NCBI RefSeq assembly: GCF_037038585.1
Contig: NC_092520.1
Coordinates: 121,304,001-121,368,000 of the forward strand
Length of the DNA: 64,000 nt
DNA from: Patagioenas fasciata
Lineage: Eukaryota; Chordata; Aves; Columbiformes; Columbidae
Reading direction: 5' to 3'
In this document: piece by piece, positions 40,506 through 54,000 of the stretch
How positions within the stretch are numbered: the stretch's first letter is position 1
Layout: each line of letters opens with the position of its first letter
Program-made: the position numbers and the translations under genes
Notes under the pieces: model-generated
What the model was told of the DNA's origin: nothing
Seen by the model: the letters and a program-made list of their open reading frames with translations, nothing else
Databases searched by the model: none

Positions 40506-40852
40506 TAGTTCGGCGCTGCCCGTTCCTCGGTGGGGAGATGCGGGTCCGGCTGAGGGGGCCACTTCAGGCTGGTGTGGGCTGAACAACTAGCGGGGAGGTT
40601 GGTCAGCCGTCCCCAGCCCCTGGCTGCGCCCTCCGGCCTTTCGCCTCTTGCAAAGCCCGTTGGCCGTTACTGCCCTGAATCGCTTCTGCGATTGCAAGAA
40701 AGCGGAGTGCTAGGAGAGAGCCTGCTGCTTCCCGGACGCCGCCGCGCAGCCTACTGCAAGCAGAGTTGCATTGTCTTAGTTTTTCCACTTGACGCCTCCA
40801 CGTCATTCAGTGAACTAACTGCCAGTCCATGGCAGACTCGCCTGTAAATGTA

Positions 40853-41012
40853 GTAGTGAAGCACTGGAACGGGCTCCCCAGGGAGGTGTCACGGCCCCAA
40901 GCCTGGCAGCATTCAAGAAGAGACTGGACAACACCCTCAGACACATGGTGTGAACTGTGGGGTTGTCATATGCAGGAACAGGAGTTGGACTTGATGATCC
41001 TTGCAACTCAGG
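40853..41012 (+). mobile_element. CR1 LINE fragment in UNC50 intron 1
   Basis: Matches the CR1 3' region (GGAACGGGCTCCCCAGGGAG, then AAGAAGAGACTGGACAACAC, then GACTTGATGATCCTTG). It is truncated on both sides: it lacks the terminal ATTCTGTG repeats. It shares a subfamily-specific stretch (CCCTCAGACACATGGTGTG..) with the copy at 55550-55970. It lies ~140 bp upstream of the acceptor of the first coding exon. Confidence 0.9.
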
Positions 41013-41153
41013 ACATTTGGTGTCATATTTTATACTTGTACACTGTTTTTACAACTTCAGTATTGCAGGTGTAGCCTACATCATGTGATTTTATTTTTAG
41101 TCCTTGTTAAATGCAAAACCAAATGCATCTTTTGAAATTCTTCCTTTAGCAAA

Positions 41154-44100
41154 ATGCTGCCAACCACCTCAGTCAGTTCTCGGAGCCAGGGCAATGGCGT
41201 GTTGAGCCCCAGAGATGCTGCGAGGCACACAGCTGGAGCAAAACGCTACAAGTACCTGCGGAGGCTCTTCCACTTCCGACAGATGGACTTTGAGTTTGCT
41301 CTTTGGCAAATGCTTTACCTGTTTACTTCGCCACAGAGAGTTTATAGGAACTTTCACTACAGAAAACAGACAAAGGACCAATGGGCAAGAGATGATCCTG
41401 CTTTCTTAGTACTTCTCAGTATCTGGCTCTGCGGTGAGTGCAGGAGAATAGACAGCATAGAAGAGAGGGAAGGAAAGCTTAGGAATGAATGTTTGTGGTC
41501 CTTCTAATATCACATACATATGCACAAAAGGACCAATCCATATGGTTTCTCTTTTAATCAAAGTCGAATACAAGAAAATGGCCTAACATTTCAGAAGTTA
41601 AGGTGGGAACTAGAAAACAGAGGAGGCTAAACTAATACTGTGTTCTCCTGAATCAGTCTCTCTAATTCAACTCATTTTCTATTGTGTTTCAAACTGTGTA
41701 GTTCACTGTAACTTTACAGACAGTAAACAGTTACAGACATGCTACACAGTAGCAATGCTTTAGTTAAAAATACTGAACACTTCGTTTAACTGAATGTTAC
41801 AGATAAAATATTGCTTTTACAATAAAGGCCCTGGTGAGATTCTGTATATTTCAGAATTAAGTTATAAACAAAGTGTCACATGTAATTTTTAGATTTAATT
41901 GAAAACACAGTAAGAAGCATTATCCTAGTTTTCTTCTGTTATGTAGCATTGCTTTTAGTAATATCAAAACTGTTAACTCTGAAATAAAAGTGTGTATAAC
42001 CACACACATGGTTTGGGTTAACAACGAACTTATATGAAACAAAGAATATTCTACTGTAGGATTGTGTGATTTTTTTAAAAAAGAATAGTTGGGGGAGCAA
42101 TACAACTTGCTATTGTATCATTAAGGCTGAATATAGATGAGCATTCTCCAATCTGTGAAAGGGATTATATTTTGAATAAATTTCATTATACCTAGTATTT
42201 GGTGGGAAGGAAAAAAAGAAAGGGAGAATAATAATAAGGAAACTGGAGATTTTGTAACCATATATTCAAAAAAACATTGGTTTAAGATCTCCTGCTTTCT
42301 TTTCCATAGCTAACTTAAATAATATTTTTCTCCTTTCAGTGTCGACTGTAGGATTTGGATTTGTGCTGGACATGGGGTTTTTTGAAACAATAAAGCTGCT
42401 ACTTTGGGTTGTCTTCATAGACTGTGTAGGTGTTGGCCTCCTGATTGCAACTCTGATGTGGTAAGTAGTGATGTCTGAAACTGAGCTAAGTATTGGTGTT
42501 GGGACATGGATAGCAAGACACTTGGCTCTCTGTTTCAGGCAAAATTATAAACTATGTATTGACTATAGGTTTTGTGCTGTTGTGGTCATTGTTTCAAAAT
42601 GTTGCTTTCAAAAAGAACACATCTCTTTCTTTACTGTTTCCTTGAAAAGCTGAATGTTCAGGAAGTCTGTATTATGATAAACATTTCAACTTATTTTCTT
42701 TCTTCTTGAGCTGGTTAATCTTCAGCAATAATGCCAAATAAAAAATGTAATTAAAAAAAAAAATCTTTATTCCTTATTTTGGTTGAACAGCTTAAATAAT
42801 ATAAGCTTGAGAATGCTTGTTCAAGGATGGCGATACACAATTGGCCCATGCTTCTTGCTGAAGATTTTAGCTATTTTCACTACAAGCGATGTCTGTTCTG
42901 TTTTATGTATGTTGGCTTTGTTGTTTTGGTGGGAGTTGCTGCCAATTTTATTCTGTAATGGCCAGCGACTTACTTACAGAGGGGGAGAGCCAGTAGCGAC
43001 TCGTTCATAACCCTGGCCTCAGTGTGTTTTAGATGTGTTCTGCACCAGCAAGGAAACCATGAACCAACAGGAAGTTTCTGCACTGTGTCAAGGTGCTGAG
43101 AACACCATGGGAAGAATTTTATTTTACCAAGAAGTTAAGGAAGCTAAGTGCACTTAAAACGAGTTCTTGGTAATGGAGCTGACATCTTAAATTTATGCTG
43201 ATTAGCAAAGGGAGATTCCTTTCCAATAGTGACCTTGGCAACTCTTGCTTGTAATTGCAAAAGTCAGGATGAGGCACATAAAAGAACTATAGCTGATAAA
43301 TGAAAGGTCCATCTGACCTGCTGTCCTGTCTGGGACAACAACCCATAAATTGCTTGGGGAAGAGTATATAGTCATGCCTTCCCCTCCTCTTCCAGCAATT
43401 TTTGACTCTGGATGCAGTCTCCTGAACCAGAAAGCCTGAACATCTGCATGTTTTCTTCTGTCCATCAGTCAGCTTCCTGCAGGCCTAACCTCCAGTCACC
43501 TGGCTCCAGCTTGGTTCAGGTTCCTTCCTCCAGTGTAGGCTCACCTCTTTTTTTTTTTCCAAAGTTTCCCCCATTTCTGATGCATCTAAGCCCTTTCTTG
43601 CCTCGCTTCACCTTGCATCCAGGCTCTGCATGTTTCTGATCCTGCCCTTGGCACAAAGAATAGGTCAGAGAAAGCTACCATGAAAGCTCTGATCTCTCCT
43701 TATTTCTGAGTATATATTGACTTCTTGTTCCTCTTCTATATGAGATACATTTTCTGATGTCAGCAGAACTTCAGCTGAAGAAAATGAAGTCTCAGGGCTT
43801 GTTTGGTAGTCTGTAACAGCAGGCAGTGCATGTTCTGTTAGCGCTTCTTTTCAGTAAGAAGAATGGGTTTATCTCTAAGAGTGCTACCTGCCCCCTTTCT
43901 GTCTCTGCAGTGCACCATTTCTGTAGAGATGAAATAGACCATCTCTGTGTGAGGCTGACTGATAATGTGCAAGCACTTTTCTGAAGTTGTTTCTGTGTGT
44001 ACAAACAAAAGCAGCTTGTAGCACAGATCCATTTAAAAAGAGAGTTCTGGCTCTGTATGATCAGCAGCGTATTTCAGCTGCTTGTTGCACACAAGGGATG

Positions 44101-45313
44101 TATAGTTTTAAGAAAAATGTTTTAATGATAGTCTGGTCTGCATAATTCTTGCATATTTTTCTCTGAGATAGCAGAAACTTTGGTGAGGTACAGAGATAGA
44201 CATGGCTTACTATATTGAACCAATGTTTTGTCAGTCAGCTTTATATTGCCACATTAACAACATTTTTGAATATCTGTTCATTTAGGTTCATTTCCAATAA
44301 GTATTTGGTGAAGCAGCAGAACAGAGACTATGATGTGGAGTGGGGATATGCCTTTGATGTTCATCTGAATGCTTTCTATCCACTTCTAGTCATTCTGCAT
44401 TTTATCCAGCTGTTTTTCATCAACTGTAAGTAGAATATTTTGTGCTTTCTGCTTCAAAATCCTGCTCTATCAAAGCAGCTGAGAGCAGTTGTCTCTTTCA
44501 GATGTCATCATATCTGATTCTGTCATTGGGTATTTTGTTGGGAATACATTATGGCTGATTGCAATTGGCTATTACATCTATGTGACATTCCTAGGATACA
44601 GTGGTGAGTAAGAGCAACCTCTTTTGTATTTATTTGATTAAAATTAAGAGTGTGATTTCAGTTTATTAATTTGATTGTATTCTGTTAGTTAGTAAAGCAG
44701 AGGCTTAGCTGGGCATTTAAGTAATTGTTGCTTCATGGTAAAAGAAGTTTGATAGAAATTTACTGATCTGTGTTTCCAGCATCTTCACCAAAGAATTTAC
44801 ATTCTTCACCATCCCAACTTCCCTTCTTGTAGCAGACTTGTAGCATCACGATTTGTTTTTCTTGTTACTCTGTAAATCCACTTCAAAATGTTTGCATTGG
44901 ATCAAAATTCTGTAGTGAGTTTGACTATAGTTTTAGGTGAAACAGTTTCCCAGGGCATTACCTATACCAGTTACCTCAAGTACTCTTCAATGTCTGGTAA
45001 TGTGGTAGGACCAGAAGGGCAGAGAGGACAAACCTGCCCTTCTAACAAGGCTGACAGAGCAGTACTGGTTTTTCCTGCCATCTTTCCCTGAGGCCCTTCT
45101 ACATGAAGAACCTTTTTTTTTTTTTTTTTTTGAAAGAGCATTACTTGTACTTTCTGCATTGTTGTTTCTCTTTCAGCACTGCCCTTTTTGAAGAACACAG
45201 CAATTCTTCTGTATCCCTTTGCACTTCTCATCATGCTCTATTTGATCTCATTAGCATGTGGATGGAACTTCACCAAGATGCTTTGTTCCTTTTATAAATA
45301 CAGAGTGAAATAA
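41154..45313 (+). CDS. UNC50: UNC50, Golgi inner-membrane trafficking protein (five coding exons)
   Basis: UNC-50 family protein of the Golgi membrane, implicated in nicotinic acetylcholine receptor trafficking and in ARF-GEF (GBF1) recruitment. Coding segments: 41154-41433, 42340-42460, 44286-44425, 44502-44603, 45177-45313; 780 nt, 259 aa, the human length. All introns are GT..AG and the phases join cleanly (93 codons+1, 2..2, 1..1, 2..1, 2). The soluble N-terminal part carries the conserved RHTAGAKRYKYLRRLF and FTSPQRVYRNFHYRKQTKDQ blocks (residues 24-76). Hydrophobic segments lie at about 82-103, 111-134, 162-180, 189-212 and 216-241, giving five membrane passes, with a short basic tail YKYRVK. 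The ATG is four bases inside the exon that follows the 5' UTR intron and matches MLP.. of the family. It diverges from COA5 and converges on MGAT4A. No disruption is seen. Confidence 0.97.
45113..45131. repeat. 19-T run in UNC50 intron 5
   Basis: Uninterrupted T run about 45 nt upstream of the acceptor of the last coding exon. Simple sequence; may be length-variable. Confidence 0.8.
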
Positions 45314-45485
45314 AACCAGGACTTCATGTATCTAACGTTTATTTTGGTTTTATCTTAGCTGTCTTGACAGTAAAGAAAACCTTAAGAACATTTTGTAAAT
45401 GGTTGTAAATTTCTCTTTATTGTAGATAATTGTGTAAAAAAAGTTTGAAGTGTCCTTTTTTATTAAAATATTTACAACAGTAAAC
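45314..45485 (+). other. UNC50: UNC50 3' UTR with candidate poly(A) signals
   Basis: AATAAA overlaps the stop codon (GTGAAATAAAACC, 45309-45314) and is too close to be the likely main signal. ATTAAA at 45462-45467 follows a T-rich stretch and is the better candidate, giving a ~170-nt 3' UTR. Longer forms cannot be excluded. Confidence 0.5.
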
Positions 45486-48400
45486 ATGTTAGCAATTTTG
45501 TTCAAATACTTTTGCAGTACATTCCTAAAAACAAGTTACTTGTACATCTCTGTAGCTTAAATTTAACTGCAACAAGTCTTTTTAGCATAACTCTTACTGC
45601 AGATATTTTGTACATACTGGCATAAGCTCTATGTTACGAGCGTTTTAAGTGACACTGAAAAGCAGATTTATTCAATATTTTAATATCTTGCCTTGGGACT
45701 GTGTGAAAGGTAGGGATTTTCATAGCGTTGCAATGGTAAAGCAACAACTGTCTCTTTTATGAAAGAGCTGGAGAACAGATTTATTTTAATGACTACTTCA
45801 AATATACACGGACAACTCTGGCACATAGAAGAAACAGTGATGAAAGGCACCATTAACATGACCTATATCAGGTTTCCAAATATAGCAGCAAGTTTTTAAA
45901 TCCAATCTCTAGCAGTCCAGTGGGAATTACTACATCCACCATGATGAGTTGTAGGTCAATGAACATGGCAGGAAAGTACAAGTTTTGTTTGGCTACAGGG
46001 GTGGGCTCATGGCAATGCCTGCAGCTGTAAGGTCCACAAGGCAGGAGTATAAACTGACCTTCACAAACATTACCTTCTGAAAAATGAAGATGACAGAGCG
46101 TTCAGTATGAAACATAAGCACTAGGGTTCAGCTTTCAACATATGCAAGAGTAAACTGGTCACAGTAAGACTTAATATTTCAATAGAATTTGATCTCTAAG
46201 GAAAAACTATATTTATCTTAAAATACCAAATATGCTGGCAGTGCATCTTACAGTACTATATGTTTCAGCACTGTTAAGGCTTGAAGAGAATTGTGTTCCC
46301 CTCTCAGCAGACACTGTGCAACGTTCCCCTTTTCACAAGGAAAGCGCTGATCCGCAGGAGGTGAAGGGTTCCTGTCAGGACCTGCTTCCCCTCCCCCGGC
46401 TCACAGCACAAGCTCCTGTCCCGCAGGCAGCTGCAGCCACACCATACGCCTTTCCCTGACAGGAGTCCTGGCACCAGTGATCACCTGCTTCAGTTCAACA
46501 GTAAAAATACTTCATATTTAGTGCCCCATGCTGCAATACCACTGTAATCAATGAAAGACTCAGGGCCTGTGTACATTCCCTTTAGAGATACTAAAGTTTG
46601 CCCCCTTGAAAGAAGGCTTCATTGTTCTCAAAATTAAGCTTCTTTAAGTTCTAGCTGCTCACAGCAGAAATCAGCAAAACCCTTAAGAGGCCACTAAGAT
46701 CAGAAAAGTGACACTCTTGAAGACTAATTCATCAAGTCTACATGGGATGGATTTTTTACAGTCAGCAATCAATGCTAGCCTGAAAACACCAGTTGTTCAA
46801 TAGCCTTTCAGCATCATGCTGGTGATTGTAAAGATGATTTTAAAATGTAGAGTTTTTTTCCCTTCTACAGTTACTTGCTTTAGCTTTTTCAGAATACATC
46901 CTTCCTAGTAAGAACAAATACAGAACCTAGGGTTTATTTATTTCAGGGGAGCAAGGTTTGAAGAGATCTAATTTTGTTTTTTTCCTCCACAAAATTAATA
47001 TTTTCCAAGTTGGAAGCAAACTACAAATTACTACAGTATTTCATTTGAAGCAAGTATTTCCCACAAAGAGCAGGGATTACTGAAATTATAATATACTTGG
47101 GGAAAAAAAGGAAAAATGTTAGAGTTGTTCAGTTTTGCCGAAGACTAATCACACTCCAGCCCATTCATGGAATCGTGTATCGCGTGGGCAAAGCATAAAC
47201 TTCTTTGCTCTAAACTGACTTAATGTATTTAAAATCTGCTTTTGAAAGAGCTAGACAAGCAGTGATATGGCAGAAGAGTCCAGTCTCATATTGGTCCATG
47301 AATCATATTTATCTGTTTGAATTTTTCTAAGCCATCTTTCAGTTAAGAATGAACAGATGTGTTTATAGGAATATTTTATACCAATGCAAATAAATAGTTG
47401 GGATGCCTGCAAAAGCCTTATACAGTGCTTTAGAAACAATCCTTAATTTAAAAAAAAAAAGGGCTAATTTGGGATCACATCCTGTTCGCATTATTTACAG
47501 TTTTCAGCAGGACTACCCAATGAATGAGCAAAGCAAGATTATACTGACGGTTTCGTATTTCCTTGGTCCAGAGCAATCCAGTACAAGAACTTAATAATTT
47601 GCCCAGATACTGAAAGCTTCCAGTAATGCCTTTGGTTTCACAGAAATTCTCTTTTCTGAAGCTTTAGCAGCATCAGAAGGAGCTAACAGGGTCACAGGAT
47701 AATGCGATTTATCTCTAAACACTTTCCATTATTTGATTACTATAAGATTCAGTGGCCTAGAGGGGATTTTTAAGGCCACAACAAAAAAATTTGAAATTAA
47801 ATAAATGTAGGAAATAGTCCCCAAAATCAGGTCATAGGTTTAAGATGCTGAGGAACTTCTGTGGTAATACTGTAACGTAGGACTGAGACATGTCAGAGAC
47901 ACCAGCCCTGCTGGAGTACACCCAGTCACAAACAGTGCCCAAGCTCAGGACTGTTGAGCCAAACGACCAAAGTGTTCTTAGACCAGCACCACTTTAGCCT
48001 GACTTGGGGACTGGAATTTGAAAGGTAGAAAGCCCCAAACAGCTGTCTGCAGGGACGATTAAATAGAAAAGACTTTCACTGCTTTTTCTCTATCTCAGCA
48101 AAATTTCCAAGCAAATTTGCAGTACTAGCTGATTATACCAGGTCTGAATTTCCCTGAATCTACAAAACGTCATTTGTATTAGTGTGGCATATTTATTTAG
48201 AGAGCATATAAGCTCAGGAACATTTAAAGTCTTAAAGCAGCCCAGAGTATTTCCAACTCCTGCTACTACAATGTAATAAAAAAGCAACAACCTTTAGGAA
48301 AAAAAAAAAACCACATATTTTACCAAGCACTAGTTAATTTGTTGTCTTTGATAAATTTTCATCTCAACAGTTTTGAAAACTAAATATACTGTTAACCAGA

Positions 48401-51017
48401 TTCCTGCAATCGATGTGGTAAGGTTCTATATATTTAGATATATTAGCAATGATTCATCTTAACTACTGTGAAACATGAGGAACAGTGATGCTTTGAGAAT
48501 AAGCACACACAGCTTTCTTAAATAAGTGGCACCAGTAAACTTTTGAACTCATGGAAAAAGATGAAAGTCACTGTCAGCAAAACTACTTATATTAAGAAAC
48601 TGTAATATCTAACATATTTCTGCAATCAAAATTGTAATAGATAGCTATAGTTTAAATTACTTGCATCATTCATTCACAGGCACAGCTGAGAAGAAAACCT
48701 AAATACTTCCTTAGACCTTGGCTAGCTAACATGATAAAAACCCATTGCATGGCAATAACTGGACGGTGCTATAGACATAACGAACTGGGCTGTGGCACCA
48801 CAACAAGCTAGATCCACACAGGACTCTGAGCCTGTTCACCCACATCCTAAATCCAAGAATAAACTCCATTTATGAGGCCAGTTCTTAGCTTATGCCCACA
48901 AGTCTCTCTGGGCAGGGTGAGCTTTCCAAGTAACATTTTATTTCCACCATCTAATACAATCAGAGAAAAGTAAATGAGGCCTGCCTCGTAGCTTCCCACT
49001 TTTCTTCAACTTGTACCAGTCAGTCTAAACAGAAGGTCTTATCTGTACAAATCTTGTCTTCCCTGTGTCCTCAGACAACAAAGCTAAAAACAAAATGACT
49101 GTGGTCTGTAGAAGTAGTTAAGCTCTTAAACTTGACTCTTACTGAAGTGTCAAAGATACCACATAATTTTCCAACAAGGCAGAAGAGAAGACAGGTTGAC
49201 TCTATATTCCAGTGGTGATGGCTTTCAGCTTGCAGTGGTGGAGAGTCATGTTTAGGCTCCTGCTCCTTACGTCATGAAAAAGAGGCCGAATCTACTAGTA
49301 GAACTTCCATGCTGGAGATATGAATTCAGGATCCCCACTCTAGATCAAGGATCCCACAACAGGTTTCGTGCATCTGTGCCTTGACCACAAAGATGCTGGG
49401 GATAACGGAGGGGTTTTTTATTCAGGGAAAACTGGGCCAGCTTTTGAGATGCCAGTTCCAGGAGACTGGTTCACAGCACAGCTGAGAATCCCCAAGGCAG
49501 GGCAGAAGCCTCCTTCCAGTGTCAATCAGGCACTTCGTTCCTATGAAAGGGAGAAATTTCTGCTTCTCTTCTTCTTCCTGACCATTTCTGACTGGGTAAC
49601 TTAAATCTTCCCATGCCTGTGTCCTTACATAAGCACCTAAACAGAAGGACCTGTAGAGCTGCAGCAGCATTAGTACCGCAACAATTCTGCTCTGGGTTTA
49701 ATCCAAACCACTTTTTGGTCCTGACCGAGTTTCTGATTCATTTAAGATCATTGTTGTTTCCCTTGAAATGAAAAGGCGCAGGGTAGAAACTTGAAGCCAA
49801 ATTCAGTTCCCATTAAAAGCTAGTGCGAGTCACTACACTGATCAATAAAGGAGTCAAACTGAAACCTTGCTTCTGAACAATGGAAGAAAAAAATAAACTA
49901 TAACTATTCACTGTAATGTACCCAAAATAACACTGCAATAACAGAACTTTTTAAAAGGAGACCTCTGTAGATCAAATGTATCTCATTACTAGTAATTTTT
50001 TGATAAAAGATAACCTCTATCACTCCAAAGCAAAGCTGGAGAATGTTTTTTTTCAATACAGAAAATGTATTTGTCCAGGCTAGGAAATGTCTACAAAGAT
50101 TTTTAGAAAGAACTGTTTGGAATTGAAAAAATTATTCTAAAATGCAATGGATTCAATCTAAAATCACTGCAGATTTAGTACATAATATGAAACAAGACAG
50201 TTCAGCATGCTTTTTCTGTGGCTACAAACTGTACAGAGTGGAATTTCATAGCTCCAAAGAATAATGCTCTTCAGAACTCCGTTAATGCCTCTGAACATCA
50301 TTCAGATTCTGTGTATAAAACTACATAATTTAGAAACTTAATCTAGGGGTGTTTTTAAACATGGCAGTATATTTGAAATATGGTATTAATTTATGTTTGC
50401 ATCTCCAAAGAAAAATGTAGAAAGATAACTTAAACTAGAGAATTCATAAAAAAAACTATATCAATTTAAAATTTTACTGCATAAAAATATGTACTTTTCA
50501 AATTATTTTAATAAATTAAATATCCCTAACATTTTTAATATATATCCCTGACAGTCTATAAAAGAGGGTTCTTGTTATAGAAAATAAATGGAACTCCGAA
50601 AGTACCCCCTTCATAAAACATATGTAACAATAATTATATTTTTTTCTTCTTCGAGGAATGTAACAATATGTACAACTTCTCTATATTACTATACTATCAA
50701 AATAGTACAGGTTAAACGTAGCAGGGTTCTGTAACCATAAGATGGTAAAGTCACATTAAAGTGGAGGACAACTTCAGCCTCAGACGAATGTTATCAGTGT
50801 GGAGCATCAGTTTCTGGATGGATCAGATAAGAAGGGGTAAATACAATCTTCCCATCTACAGTAGATTTCACAAGAGGTAGAGTTCAAGTGAAAAGAAAGA
50901 AATTTGGAATAAGGTGCATGCTCAGTATTTTCAATTTGTGACTTGCTAAGGACGTCAGATTTTATAGGAAAAGTTTTCAAGGATTCTTTCTTTTTCCTCA
51001 AAAGTAGATTTCCATGA
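45486..51017 (-). other. MGAT4A: Likely MGAT4A 3' UTR and convergent intergenic space
   Basis: No coding exon is seen between the UNC50 stop and the MGAT4A stop (51018). Minus-strand AATAAA signals near the UNC50 end lie at 45780-45785, 45667-45672 and 45416-45421; others occur further right, as near 46936. A multi-kilobase 3' UTR is usual for MGAT4A in other vertebrates as far as I know, so much of this stretch may be transcribed leftwards. The true end is not visible from sequence. The 49368-49670 open frames have no family match. Confidence 0.4.
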
Positions 51018-54000
51018 TCAGTTCGGAATCTTTTTAATATGAATCTGGAAAAAAAAAAAATTTAAAAAAAAGGAAGTCATGTTTTAGGGTCTTACATTTC
51101 TCAGTAACAAGATGCAACTGTTTTCAGCATTAGCCAAAATTTTGAGCTTCAACAGACTGATAGAATGAAGAAATCTCATATTTGCCGGCTTCATTTTTAA
51201 AAGGCTATACCACCTCTCACCTCATTCAGAATTGCCCAAACTGCTGAATTTTGTATCACTGAAAGCCTGAATGATGAAATAGGATTTAGACTGGGGTCAA
51301 CTGTTCCTTCAGCTACACCGTTTTCAAATTTCCCTGCAAAAGAAGCAAAAATATATCCTCAATTAACTTCTGTTCAACAAACTAAAGTACCAAATCTGTG
51401 TCCAGAAAAACGTATCTGTCACATCATAATTCAGAGGTGAAACCTATTGCTGGTGGCTGTAAGACTGACTGGTGTCATTCCTGAAACAAAAGACGAATGG
51501 TGATTTTTTTATATCAGATTCAGCTTTGCAGCAGCAAACAAGATGGGGCGTTATCACAGCACACCCATCTGACTGATCTGAACAGGACTACATGTCAGAA
51601 TAAAAACTTGGAAACTCTCTAGAGTGTGAGCACGTCAAACTCTGGGAAGATTTTGGCAGAATTTCATTTAATATCCTGGAACTAAACCTGGAGCCCCTGG
51701 CTCATGTGTTTTCAAGGAGGACAAGGTATATCATTCCTGTTTAATGGATTCTTATTTAAGGATCTTCAATTATATTAGAATGAATAAGAATCCAATTTAA
51801 AAGCCCAATTAGACTTTACCCTTAAAATATACACAGCAGCTACAATTCATTAAGATGAAAAAACCTGCTTTTCTAAGAACAGGGATGCCCAACCTATGTC
51901 CAGCAAGCTAAATACAATCCAGGACTAAAATTTATCTCCCTTGACAACAAGTATCCTGGCACTTTCCCCAAGAGCCGCTTGGCTATGGAAATGCCAATCT
52001 CATCCCATGACGAGGCAGCTGATTATCTGTAGGGTAGGTTCAAATCCAGGCCAAGCACACCCGCTCACACAGAGGAACTCATGCAGTCACAGGACAGAAA
52101 AGGCAAGATCCTATAAAACCTGGAAATGCCTCTGCAATAATCTATGTAATAGATCCTGGCAGAAAAGTTGGATGTAGCTGCACTGCAACTGAGTTACACT
52201 AGATCTTTGTTTATTACATCAGTCTCAGAACAGAAATTGTAGAATCACAGAATAGTTTGGGTTGGAAGGGACCTTCAAAGATCATCCAGTCCAACCCCCT
52301 GCACTGAGCAGGGACATCTTCAACTAGATCAGGTTGCTCAGAGCCCCATCCAGCCTGGCCTGGAATGTCTCCAGGGATGGGGCATCGACCACCTCTCTGG
52401 GCAACCTGGGCCTGTGTTTCACTACCCTCAGTGTAAAAAATGTCTTCCTCGTGGCTAGTCTGACACATTGGAAAAAATATTAAATAAAGCCACAAAGGTC
52501 ACGTACCCGAAGTGAATGATCAAACCTCAGTTTTAGGTTTGTTTTGGTTTTAATGAAAATGTCTCAATTGTTGCAACAGTAACAATACACATTTCTTTCC
52601 ACTGTGACATACCTATCCTGAAGAAACCATCCTCTAAGCGTTTGTCTTTGGTTTCTTTGCTTAATACCAGTTCTTCATTCTACAACAAAGCACAAATGGG
52701 ATCATTTATTTTGACATATGACTTCGCTAGGGAAAAACAAATGTGTGTGCACTCTAGTTATATATTCAGCATCCATCTTTTCTAAATAATTATGAACAAG
52801 CCTGGAATAGCTATTTATAGCCTTCGACAAGCTGACACACACACACATAAAATCAGCAGTGTTGCAGAACTGAACAGTATTTGTCTTCAAAGTAGAAAAA
52901 ATAAGTACTTTAAGTGCCCCATGTAACTTGCACATTAACTGCCATGTGAACAGAACACATAGCGGATACTGGCATACACAGTAGAAGAAAAGCAAAGGCA
53001 GGATCTTGCCTTCCTTTCCTATGGTTGAGGCAGAGAATTCTCTCAGGACAAATGAAATTTACAGCTTACTTTTTGATGTATGAATTTGGGAGAGATGAAG
53101 AGCCATCAGACCAGCGAGGGGAGCATTGCAATTAACACTCCCTCACTAAAAAGGGACGGATATCAATAAGTTTCTTTAATAAGCACAGAAAAATGAGATT
53201 GTAAATGAGAGCTTCAAAAGCAACTCGAAAATTACAACCAGGATCCTAGGAATCAAAATGCTCGGCAAAACAGGAGATTGAATCCATCCGCTTTTTAAAG
53301 TGTTTTAATTCCTACTTGTAAGGGAGACTGCTGAAAACGTGGATTTTTTTGGTTTGGGGTTTTTTTGAGGTTGGTGGGTGGGTTGTTTTTTTTTGTGTAT
53401 GTGTGTTTTTGTTGTTGGGTTGGGGTTTGTTAGTTTGGTTGGTTAGGTTTTTTTTGTTTGCCTTTTTGCTTGTTTGTTTTGGTTTTTTGAGTGTGTTGCT
53501 TGAGTCCCAGACAAATCCAGTCTGGGGACACTCTTGTTTCTAAGGGTTGTTTTTTGTTTTTCTGAATTCTGCTTAGGGAGGATCAAGGTCAAAGTACCTC
53601 CATGGGCTTCCAGCTCTACTGAAGCCCACAGTGGAGGAATCATTCCCTCAGGACAGCACCTGTCATTCTGCAGCACCTGTCCTCACACTGGTGACATTTT
53701 CTGCTGATACCAATGGCTTAGGAACAGAGCAGATGCAGAATTTCCTGTTTACCTTTCCACAAATCATGTCAATAGCAATAGAAGCTCAGCAGTGTTACTT
53801 CCTTAAGGGATGTGCCAGTTTGAGGGACATTTCACAGCTGAGTGTAGCCCAAAAAAAAAAAAATGCTTGTTGCACATTTTTTCTCATTATCTTGTGCATT
53901 CTTGTGGTATCTTGGGACCAGATGAAGCGAGGGCTGCTGGTCTTTTTGTGGTTTAATATATTTCCAAAGGCCTTGAGAAACAAAATCCATATATCTTATA

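Larger units (their letters stand above)
39770..40700. promoter_or_regulatory. CpG island over the COA5/UNC50 divergent promoter
   Basis: GC- and CpG-dense block covering COA5 exon 1 and UNC50 exon 1 in an AT-rich background. The core between the COA5 ATG (40171) and the UNC50 first donor (40413) contains GCCGCCATCTTG at 40231-40242 (YY1-type, AAGATGGCGGC on the COA5 strand), CTTCCGG at 40265-40271 and CCGGAAG at 40336-40342 (ETS/GABP-type, opposite orientations), and GC boxes such as GGGGCGGGGC. No TATA box is seen. This is the usual design of bidirectional housekeeping promoters. Confidence 0.85.

Noticed and set aside
42783-43010. Hydrophobic open frame inside UNC50 intron (could mimic a membrane exon)
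   Set aside because: UNC50 exons on either side join in frame without it and reproduce the 259-aa family length; it has no matching protein.
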